DNA of 64,000 nucleotides, taken from assembly GCF_037975245.1 (NCBI RefSeq), contig NC_092578.1, forward strand, positions 12,072,321 through 12,136,320, written 5' to 3'. The notes beneath the pieces were generated by a model that was not told the origin of the DNA, did no database searches, and saw only the letters and a list, made by a program, of their open reading frames with translations. The DNA is from Apostichopus japonicus. Its lineage: Eukaryota; Echinodermata; Holothuroidea; Aspidochirotida; Stichopodidae. Of this stretch, positions 50,219 through 62,200 are shown in pieces; within the stretch, counting starts at the first letter, position 1, and each line of letters opens with the position of its first letter. Position numbers and translations under genes: made by a program.

Positions 50219-53200
50219 CTGTAAAAAACAAAAGGGACAAATAGAAGGAAAGAATGTCAAGACTTTGGGGCTTTAGTGAAGTATGTAACCAGGAAACCAG
50301 ACGGTATGTATGAATAGTGATTTTGTGGCTCTTACATCAACATTAAGGCTTTTGAACACTGCAGATTAGCAAGTGGACCAACAAGGATGATTTCACCAAA
50401 TACATGTTGTGTCCTCACATTTATATGGTAAATAGATATCAGTTCCAACAATATAAAAGATATCATTCTGTGTATGCCTAGTTATGCATCATGCTCACTG
50501 ATTTATCACGTAAGAAAAGCTTCAAATATTAACCTTTGTTGACCCCAAGTGACATCAGAGCCCCCCCCCCTCCACACCAAAAAAATAAGGGTACTTTTGC
50601 TCAATGTAATTCATAAACATTCTGTGTATGCTACTGTTACCTTTTCAACTACCTCTTTGAAACAAGTGCAAAAGAATATCATCTCACACTAAATATTTAG
50701 CAACCACTTGGTAAGTATTTTCCAACTTGTCCCTGAAATATTGCACTAAGTTTTCATAGTGGACTTCTGAAGTTTCCTGGTGACCTCCAATGAACTTGTA
50801 CATTCACTGTTCACAAATAGCTCCCAGAATGAGAGCTACCCACCTATAAGATATGACATGAATGGTGTCCTTTTGGTATCTAGTGAGTAGAAGTTTGGTG
50901 TCTGTCTTGAACATGCAAGGGGGTTTTACATTCATAATGAGGACCCTATTGTTCCATGTACCAGGGAGCTGCTACTCTAAAGTTAGAGTAGCAGCTCCCT
51001 GCATGTACCATAACCTTAACTAAACCCCAAAACAATAGAATTCTTCCAATGGTGTGGTGACTCCTTTCAAAAATCTTGCAAGTTGGTTGAAGTTTCTTCC
51101 AAGATCACAAGCTTAAACCAGATGATAGATACTGTACTGTAGCAAAAAACAATATCAGTGACTGAATGTTACAAGTTAAGCATAGAAGTATCTATGCCAT
51201 TGTATGAGAAAACAAGGACACTGAGGGTATACAGCACTTGGTACAAATCAGGATAACTCGATTTAACTCTTGATATAACTCTTAAAGTTCTTAGAACTGA
51301 AAATCTTGCAAGTTGGTTGAAGTTTCTTCCAAGATCACAAGCTTACACCAGATGATAGATACTGTACTGTAGCAAAAAGCAATATCAGTGACTGAATGTT
51401 ACAAGTTAAGCATAGAAGTATCTATGCCATTGTATGAGAAAACAAGGACACTGAGGGTATACAGTGGTACAAATCAGGATAACTCGATATAACTCTTGAT
51501 ATAACTCTTAAAGTTCTTAGAACTGAAAATCTTGCAAGTTGGTTGAAGTTTCTTCCAAGATCACAAGCTTAAACCAGATGATAGATACTGTACTGTAGCA
51601 AAAAGCAATATCAGTGACTGAATGTTACAAGTTAAGCATAGAAGTATCTATGCCATTGTATAAGAAAACAAGGACACTGAGGGTATACAGCACTTGGTAC
51701 AAATCAGGATAACTCGATTTAACTCTTGATATAACTCTTAAAGTTCTTAGAACTGAAAATCTTGCAAGTTGGTTGAAGTTTCTTCCAAGATCACAAGCTT
51801 AAACCAGATGGTAGATACTGTACTGTAGCAAAAAGCAATATCAGTGACTGAATGTTACAAGTTAAGCATAGAAGTATCTATGCCATTGTATAAGAAAACA
51901 AGGACACTGAAGGTATACAGTGGTACAAATCAGGATAACTCGATATAACTCTTGATATAACTCTTGATATAACTCTTGATATTACTCTTGATATAACTCT
52001 TGATCTGCAAGAAGGTAAAGTTGCGTAAACACGCTCTATGATGTGTATTACTGTGACAAATATTCAACCCTTTCATAATAGTGTAAGAAATTTAAGATAG
52101 TGAACTTGAAGGTGACCTGTATTTATGGTTTAATTACCCATTTAGTGAAGGTCACTTTAACATTCAAAATGAGCATTAAATAGTAAGGTATGCGGACTAT
52201 AGCTACTAGATTGCTTCCAATGACAAACAATCTGTACTTTAACCAGGGAGCTACTACTCTAGAGTGGCAGCTCCCTGCTTTAACACAAAATGACCAACAC
52301 TCTCAAATTTCATTCCTCCATAGTAAACAATAGCAAACAAATCCGAAAAGTTGTGATGTTAATAGCATGATTTAAAGTCTAAAAATATCAAAGCACTTGC
52401 TGTCACATGTGATTACCACCTCTTGCTCTTCTTATCCTCTCTTGGGGAATAAAGAGTGGATCATTACTTTCAGACACAGTAATCTGAGTCAATGGAAGTG
52501 ATTAGACCGTCTTCAAACCCATAATGAGAGCCATTTTGATTATTCCTGCGCCCCATAAATCATACTCAAGTGGGACTTGAAAGGCCAACTCACTAGAAAA
52601 GTGAAGTAGGAGACATCTTGTTAACAGAAATGACTGGAACTTGAAATAAAACATTATTAGAGATGGTGATGAGTTGTCAGTTCTTCTTATTTGATGGATT
52701 GTTTAAATCTCTTCCGGAAGGAACTATAACATTCCATCTGTCTGTTCCTTTTGATTGAGACCATGAAATTTAATCATTTCCTACCAAACCTCTCAAATAC
52801 AAATGAGGACAAACAGAGGCTTAACTGCTTCATTTTGACCTAACATAATATCCAGCCTACAGTAATTGAGGTAATACTACTGTCACATGCTACCAATTTT
52901 ACAAGTACATTATTGAAAACAAATATTCGCGGAGGGTGAAACCCATATCAGACTGTTTGGTGATATAAAGTATCTGTTGTTAAAGTTAGGCTTATAATGG
53001 AAGAAGCGATATCCTGATCAAACATTTTTGGAGTATGAAAGATTGAATGTCTGGAAAAGAGGTATACTAGATGAATTGGCTACGAAGATATGAAGATATT
53101 TAAGCGTTTAGAAGTCTAAAAGAAAAGATATATAATTATGGTCGGGGGTTTTCCAGATTCGACTATAAAATAGTTCTTAGTTAAAGATCTTTTTTCTTAG

Positions 53201-56200
53201 GGTTACAGGTATATTACTGTAGAGGAGGAGGGGGGGGGGGTAGATTGCAGGAGGATATGGGCATTAAACATATAAAAGTTTATGAATGAGCAATGAGGCG
53301 AATATGCAGATTAATCTAGTGGTAGCGCAGGGGAGTGGGGAGGAGGGGCGGATTATTATGCGGATATCAAACAATTTTTTTTTTTGCACACCTATAATTT
53401 GCATGATGAAGAGATCAATATTACAAAAACAGTCAACTACTTGAAGAGACCTCATCTTTTCTGATCCTTGGACAAAGTGAACTAATGTGTCTGATTCACA
53501 CACAAGTGGTGATTAGTCACAGAACAGAATCTTCCAATGTATGAGTGATGGCTCAAAAATGCAATCTTCTTCAGTAACCAGATTAGAAGTGAAAGGAGGG
53601 CATACAGTATCTCTAACACTGTTAAACAGGCACTCACACAGTACTGTAAATATTTCTGTATGTGATCTTCATGAACGTAGATGCAAATAGGAACTAAATC
53701 TATGTAAAATTAAGAGATGGGGCTAACTACATAAACTGCATTGAGTATGACACTCTGATAACATCCAAGAAACATATGACAGCAGTTCTGAGTCACCAGC
53801 CCTCAGATGACTAAGCCCAGAGATACTGCCACTACCATGACTAGGCCCAGTGACACTGCCACTACCATGACTTAGCCCAGTGATACTGCCACTACCATGA
53901 CTAGGCCCAGTGACACTGCCACTACCATGCCTAAGCCCAGTGATACTGCCACTACCATGACTAAGCCCAGTGACACTGCCACTACCATGACTAGGCCCAG
54001 TGACACTGCCACTACCATGACTAAGCCCAGTGACACTGCCACTACCATGACTAGGCCCAGTGACACTGCCACTACCATGACTTAGCCCAGTGATACTGCC
54101 ACTACCATGACTAAGCCCAGTGATACTGCCACTACCATGACTAAGCCCAGTGACACTGCCACTACCATGACTAAGCCCAGTGACACTGCCACTACCATGA
54201 CTAAGCCCAGTGACACTGCCACTACCATGACTAAGCCCAGTGACACTGCCACTACCATGACTAGGCCCAGTGACACTGCCACTACCATGACTAAGCCCAG
54301 TGACACTGCCACTACCATGACTAGGCCCAGTGACACTGCCACTACCATGACTTAGCCCAGTGATACTGCCACTACCATGACTAAGCCCAGTGATACTGCC
54401 ACTACCATGACTAAGCCCAGTGACACTGCCACTACCATGACTAAGCCCAGTGACACTGCCACTACCATGACTAAGCCCAGTGACACTGCCACTACCATGA
54501 TTAAGCCCAGTGACACTGCCACTACCGACTAATCCCAGTGACACTGCCACTACCATGACTAAGCCCAGTGACACTGCCACTACCATGACTAAGCCCAGTG
54601 ACACTGCCACTACCATGACTAAGTCCAGTGACACTGCCACTTCCATGAATAAGCCCAGTGACACTGTCACTACCATGACTAAGCCCAGTGATACTGCCTC
54701 TACCATGACTAAGCCCAGTGATACTGCCACTACCATGACTAAGCCCAGTGATACTGCCTCTACCATGACTAAGCCCAGTGATACTGCCACTACCATGACT
54801 AAGCCCAGTGATACTGCCACTACCACGACTAAGCCCAGTGATACTGCCTACTGCCACTACCACGACTAAGCCCTATGACACTGCCACTACCAATACTAAG
54901 CCCAGTGATACTGCCACTACCTCGACTAAGCCCAGTGACACTTACCTGTTGCTTCATAACCTTACTGATACATAATCGCATCAGACTGTCACATCCATTT
55001 ACTTTCATTTAGGTCTCTAGAGATCAAAATCCCAATCATTGACATACAGTACTTTAACATGTCTGCATTTAAGTTTGCATCACTCAATGTGATTCCCATG
55101 GTGAAGTCTGTTATTAGGTTTATAGCATCATTCAATTCATTTAACTTCCAACTGTGAGGTTAATATTTAAGTTAGCATTAATTAATGTGATTCCCCATTC
55201 TGAGGTTTGTATTTAAGTTAGCATCAATCAATGTGACTTCCCATTGTGAGGCTAATATTTAAGTTAGCATCAATCAATGTGATTCCCATGGTGAATTCTG
55301 TATTTAAGTTAGCATCAATCAATGTGATTCCCAAGGTGAAGTCTGTTATTAGGTTTATAGCATCATTCAATTCATTTAACTTCCAACTGTGAGGTTAATA
55401 TTTAAGTTAGCATTAATTAATGTGATTCCCCATTCTGAGGTTTGTATTTAAGTCAGCATCAATCAATGTGACTTCCCATTGTGAGGCTAATATTTAAGTT
55501 AGCATCAATCAATGTGATTCCCATGGTGAATTCTGTATTTAAGTTAGCATCAATCAATGTGATTCCCAAGGTGAAGTCTGTTATTAGGTTTATAGCATCA
55601 TTCAATTCATTTAACTTCCAATTGTGAGGTTTATATTTAAGTTAGCATCTACCATAATAATTTTATTGTCATCTTCACAGCAACATATCCTGATGCCCTG
55701 TTGGCTAAATTTAGGTGGTTTTATTTGTTTCTAAGTTCAAATGCCAAAAGCTTATACACATCAATAAAATGAATGAAGTAAATTCTTCATTTACTTTGCA
55801 TGAAAATAAGACTAGAAACAGAAGCCTCTATTATCAACCCTTTTTTGCAAGCCTCTCTATGAAGGAAACTCTATACTTCCTTTCCATAACTAAAGAAAGA
55901 AGGTATTGTAAAGACTTTTCCATAAAGGTTGTGATTAAAATTTTAATGGGGTGTGAAATTACTCATCGCTATGGCCTAGTACAAGGTTGTTCCAATCTGT
56001 GTCTTATACTGGCTTTTTCATTAATTTGATCCTGTAAGGGATGCATCATTCATGGACAGAAAACTTTTCTGAGGAAAATGGGATTTCATGCATGGCTGCT
56101 TGCTATAACTATTTAGAAATTAAAAATGAGTAACACCTACTGTACTGTAAGCATCTTTGGTCGTCTAAACTGATGTAAGTGAAATGTTGTAGGAAATTTA

Positions 56201-59200
56201 CTGAACATCTTTAACATCTCAAAAAACACATTATTAGTGTTCAGAGACATTCAAAATGAATATAAAACTTGTAATTACAGGGCCCTGAGACTTGTGACTC
56301 ACTGGCTTATACTATGACGGTCACTAGAGTGAAAATATATGGTACACAGAGCAGTCTCAGAAAAACTCCAGCAGTCACAGAAAAATATTTATTCAGCAGC
56401 TTTAATTTTCAGGTTGAGGTTTCCCAGTTTTTGTGTTTTCTTTATAATATGTAACTCACTTATTGACAGAGGCCTGTAATGATATGTTAAAGGGACTTGC
56501 AGAAATGAAATTCTAGGGAAAACCTTAGCAGATAATGAAACATTCCAAATATATCAGGTTTCAAGAAAAAAAAAACAATATCATCATAGGGAAGGTAAAG
56601 CTTTGAAGAACAGAATACTCTGTCATAACATCACAGCGTATTCAGACTTCACAGGGAGAGTAGAAGAGTTGGAAAAACAAATACATCTATACTTGAGAAT
56701 GCATATACATGAGAATATACAAGAGAGAATAATGATCTACTGTACAACCAGTAGTGTATGGTGGGAAAGAGTGGGAAACTAGCCTAAGCAGTTTGGAAGG
56801 ACTATATGAATTTTAATGGTGCGATAACCAATCCCCAAAACAGTCCCCAAGACCCCTCCCTAAGCAAAAACGATACTTATTGGGCTGGGCACGATTGGTA
56901 AAACTTCTTTTAGTATCCAATGGATGAAAAAAACTAGAATCATTGGTCACCGTTCTGAACGAATTACGTAGAAATTAATCCAGAAGAAAAAATGTACTAT
57001 GCTGGCACTTTGGATGGTAGAATGAGAAGGGAGGGCATTGACCGGAGGTTACCAGTTCATTCTAGGCACGGTAGAATGAGAGTGCTAAGGTTGTGAGGAG
57101 ACAGGTAAGCGAGGAGCAGAGTCAATACCATGTTTAAAAGCCACAATAAAATGCACAATTACAAATGATTCACAAGTCTTGCTAGTATGTCTGCCAGCCT
57201 TCAAGCAATAGGACCGTCAACAATGATCTTGAAAATACCACATGTGTGTAGTTGCTACAATAGAGCTATATCACAGACAAGTGGCAGCTGTACCTCTCTT
57301 AGATTATCTAATCTTAGATTATCTAATAAGAGGCTAAAGTCAATCTGATCCCAAAGTAAACAGATCATTTTATAATCTAGCTTTCTATACTGTTTAATTG
57401 CTTAGGCCAAGTTCAATCATTTCAGTAACAATAACATGATGATCATAATTATAATTACTGGCGAAGGCAGCAATGTTTGCTTTATTCAGTCTGGATTCTT
57501 GCTACATATTTTTGTGACAAAACTGTTAAAGGTTAATGAAATTGGTTAAGGGCATTTTTTGCCACATGGAATTGAATTAATTATTTCTCTGTCAAAATTC
57601 TCTACCGTTTCTGTGCATCATTTATATCATTAACAAAAGCTGAACGGGCCTTACACTTCCCACCAATACCAGTCAATGCTTGGCTATCCACAACAACTTG
57701 GAGTTGAATGGAGTCACATCAAGTGATTAAATTCCAATGAACTATGCAGACCTGGGGATTTCCCTGTAGTAGCCCGAGAGGCAAACATTTAGGTGCTTGT
57801 ACTTTGCTGGTTAAGTAAACTAAATATGTAAGGTAAATGCACTTCGACAAGAATGTAAAAAAGACGTGCTACTGACTTATCCATGATTGCTTACATGTTT
57901 TAAACCAATCTATTTATCCTGCGGCAACATATTCTAAGTATAAAATATCCTGATCCATAAAAAGGACTGCAAAGTTTTCAATAAATCTTTTCATACAAAT
58001 ATTGTGTTTTGATGATCCTTTCACAAACTCAATCACTTGTTTTTCTCAGCAGACTGGAGGATTAACTTAACAATTTCATCTGGTAGTCTTCTGTGTGAAG
58101 CAACAACTTTCAGATTACAATCTTCTTTGTGTCTTTTAAAGGAAGACTTCAGGCAGAATCTTGTTTAAATGTCACAGTCCATAAAATAAACAATGAATGT
58201 ATGTCAGTTCTGAAATACTGCTGAAAGTCAAAACCTATCATGATATTGATGTTTATCCATTGTTACATAAATTCTAATAATTCCACAAAAGAATGTTCTC
58301 TTATCTCAATTTTTGCAACAGCCTGACCATGGACTACACCCAACAACCAAGTTTGAAATAGAATTCAAAGAAATGATTTGAGGCCAAAAAGATCATAGGT
58401 TATTCAATTGATTTTTGCATTCCTCTACATTGCTCATGCTAAATCTACTGGGTACTAACCTCATGTTCATCAAAAAGAGCTCTATGATGAAAGTATGCGT
58501 GAGAAAATATCCGGTAAATTCTGCGGCAGACAGAACCTAATTTAGCAACAGAAGATTCCTTGATACTAACTCGGCTGGGAAAGTATTTATTACTGTTAAG
58601 TAGACAAGCGGCCCCATCCAATGTATGCCTGGTGTAATCAATGGCCGGACACTGCAAAAAAAAATAGAAAAATAACTGCTGCATCTCATACATTTGTCCC
58701 TTTGGCATACTTGCTACAAATGTTTAAAGGTAAAGCCAGCTTTATCTCTTTTTTGGAAAGGAGGGAAAGGTGCATCAGAACCTATACTTGAGGATCACTC
58801 ATGCAGTAACATGTGGGAGTTGTGCATTGAAGAGTGTAGTAACAGACAATGGTTCAACATTACTTTACTTGAAGGGGAGGGGGAAGGGGGGAGGACAAAC
58901 TTTACTACCACTCAGAAAAGCACACAAATGGTCAATTGATTCATACAGGCATGTTTTCCATAAACAGTGGTAGCACCTGAAAGTACCATTTAAAAGTTCT
59001 TGTATTTCTTTTAAATTTTGTTTTCTACATGAGGAATGAAGGTATGATATGAGATAATATATGATATTGTGTAGAAAATTTCAAAATAATTTTGGGACAT
59101 AATGATGCCATCATTATTAAAACTCAAATCACCATAATAACACTTTATTCTGCTGTATAGAGAATGTCAAATATCAACTCCAATCCTTACAACTGCCTCA

Positions 59201-62200
59201 ACAATGTTGAAGCATGAAAATGACAAAATGCCTGGAGACTGTTGAAACTTGACTCCAATCACCAAGTTTAACATTTCATTGCCTAAAGAATATTGAATCT
59301 AATCTCCAATCACTACAAGGACGTTACAAGTATGTTAACTCAACTCAAATCACCTCAATGATATCATATCGCGATGAGAATGTGAAAACCAACTCCAGGA
59401 CTGGACAAATCCTATGCGCCAGGTTCAGGGCACTAAACATATTCAGGTGACCTACTTTCATCAGGCAGGCCACCAACATTCAATTTGCAAAGAAAATCTC
59501 ACTAGTCGAGCTTTGTGTTGTACAAGCGAGTACTGCACAAGACTGAATGTACCCACTGAAGCCTTGGCAAGAAATTGATTATACCCCATTCATGTAAAAC
59601 CACTGTGGTAAAATATGGCACAAAAGTTGTTATCTCACATTTTCAGGTATTTATATATTTCCTAAAGTATGTTTAACTCAACTCTAATTTCCACAATGAT
59701 ATTACAAGAATTTTAACTCAACTCCAATAACGAAAATCATGTTATAAGAATGCTCACTCAACTCTGATCAACACAATGATGTTATAATATTGTTAACACA
59801 ACTTCAACAACTGCAAGCAATACTGCTTGGATAATATAACTAGGAAGGCTGTGATGGACATTTTCCACCTAATCATGATTTAGAAGGTAAAAGATGCCCA
59901 TTTCACTCAGGAGTTTAAGGCCATTTTTCAAATTATTCTCAGCTGCACTTTGAGAATACAGTATGAAATTGATAACAGGAAATGACTGATCATGAATATT
60001 ATTCAGGTAAGCAATCATTATGAGCAGTATGACATGTTATCCAATTTCAAGGAGCAGTGGAACAGTCTATCATCATATACTGTTTTAGATAAACAGGATT
60101 ACAACCCAAGATTGAGTGATCATTCAGAATAGAGGGGGCAGTCTACACATTTTCAGTCAAGATATTCAGTCCTTCAGACTGAGGTCCCATATTAAAGACC
60201 AACTATGGAGGCAAATTTTTTTGGGGGGATTTTCCATTAATTTAAGAGTTTACATACCCATAATCAACATGTGTAAAAAATAATCTTCGAAAACCTACTA
60301 TAACCCATCAAAAAACGACCACGAAAATGGACATTTTGGGTAGTCACGTGACATGAACCTCTGGAATGTCTGAAAACAGAGATTGACCCAAAGGAGCCTC
60401 TGGTCACCGTGTGACGTCATTGTTTGTATACCGCGAAAATCAAACGCTGATATAGGCACTGTTTGTACACAGATAGCGATCAATTGTACTGTTTTTGACT
60501 TCCAATTTCAAGCGTTTGAAAAGCTGTTAGCTTAAAACAAGCACACATGAAGGTTAACAACTAGTTTTAAGACAATTATAAGCAGAAATTTTAGTTAAAT
60601 TGGTTATTTCATTAGCAAAATTTCCACTCAAATGGAAGCATCTTTTACATAGCGGAGCGTCAATAGATCCGTACGGTACAATATACTGTAGAACATGCAA
60701 GCAGCTTGGCGATTCCGTAATACAATTTGATCGCAAGATACCGTAAACTGAACAGAAGAATAGACCTAAAAGATGCCTCATGCGTGATATGTGACGGGAA
60801 AATGGCTTACGTTACTGTCAACGAATTACCAAAAAGACACTAAACATAATCGAACAACTACGAAAAGACGCTGACCCGAATCGACCAGGGTAGCATATAC
60901 ATTACTAAGCTTCAGCTGAACATAGTACTTACTCGTTTTAATATCCAAAAGTACAAACACAGAAAAAGTATCCTTTCAATAAACAAAATTTAGCAGTGAA
61001 TATCCAAATCCACGTTTCTCGTTCAATCCTGGGCGAAATACTACCGTGACTCTGTGTAATTCCATAGAGTTAGGTCTAGTTGAAACAGGCCTTGACCAGT
61101 TACATCCCACAATCACAAGACAGTCACTAACGAAATAAAACGTCCGATCGCTACATAGAACCGTTTTTATTCAACTCCTTGGACCATGCAGATGCCGGAA
61201 TAAACATAACGGACAATATAACACAATGTAGCACGAACTCACGATACTGGAATACAACAAAGGAAATAGATAAATGCGATGAAATCCTATAGCATGACTA
61301 TTTACACATGCTGTGAGCTATACATGTACCATGGAGCTATAGCTCCATGCATGTACTAACAATGCTACCCTATAGGCACGGTATATACACGGTCATCTCT
61401 TACGGTAAATATTATACTGTCAATTGCGTGATATAATGTTACATGTAAGGACGTCAAGAGCTTGTTTACTGTCAATTTCACATTAGCTATGTCCGGCCAT
61501 GGTCCGACACAGCTATCGACAGAATATAACTTTCGCAGAATGAGACATTTGCAGCTTACACAGAGGCAGGGTCATGCATGTGGACTCATGGGCATGAGAT
61601 ACTCCGGGTGCTGAAAAATCTTTCCGCGTGGATCTCAAAAATTGATCCAAAGTCTGCGGCGTTTTAAGTCGGTTCTTTTACTCGGAAATCTAAAAAAGCT
61701 GATGCTTTTGTTGGATGAGGTATAACTGCAACCTCCAACAACAAAGAATTGTGGCATTTCGGGGGAAAAGGAGTAATATCGTTGATGTTTTTGGCAGCTC
61801 AAGTATACAACTTTACACACTAAAAGTATTGTTGTGAGTGAGGTATACAAACAGTGACGTCACATGGTCACCTGATGTCTTCGGAATGTTTCAGAAATGT
61901 CTGAAACAGGTTTCATAAAAAGCTGACTTTTCTTCACATTTTTCACGTATTTAACGTCCGAAATTGGTAAAGTTAATTACAGCAATGTAATTGGAGTGAG
62001 TTAAGGATTACATACATGCAAAATGGTGGGATTTTATGTTCATCGAAAAGTCTCCATAGTTGGTCTTTAAACATAATTGGTTATAAAATTTAAGAGGCAT
62101 AAAAGTATGAGAAAGCATTTCTAACATACAGAACCCAGACTTATCTTTTTGCATGGTGCTCACCTCTTTTGGGGTTTTATGGGCAGCGCAAAGAAAAATC

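Larger units (their letters stand above)
50219..58459 (-). other. MOB4 last intron (8.2 kb), repeat-filled
   Basis: It is bounded by donor GTTAGT (58459-58454) and acceptor CAG (50221-50219). It contains two micro-palindromes and tandem arrays at 51071-52010, 53815-54940 and 55087-55640. Between these, 52300-53800 and 55650-58440 show no gene or bounded repeat that I can identify. Confidence 0.85.
60196..62066. mobile_element. TTAA-flanked (or TA-flanked) transposon with THAP remnant, in MOB4 intron
   Basis: The ends are AGACCAACTATGGAG and its exact inverse. They are flanked by TTAA at 60192-60195 and 62067-62070 (a TA duplication inside TTAA is also possible). Subterminal inverted segments carry GTGTGACGTCATTGTTTGTATACC-like sequence (about 60408-60431) and its inverse (61845-61870). 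The right half encodes a broken THAP domain on the minus strand. Most of the transposase is missing. Confidence 0.85.

Noticed and set aside
53723..54826. 367-codon open frame on the minus strand
   Set aside because: It is the 30-bp minisatellite read through in frame. It lies within the MOB4 intron, and other frames are equally open.
53815..54940. Regular short repeats suggesting a CRISPR array
   Set aside because: Units are contiguous with no unique spacers, and the DNA is eukaryotic with spliced genes.
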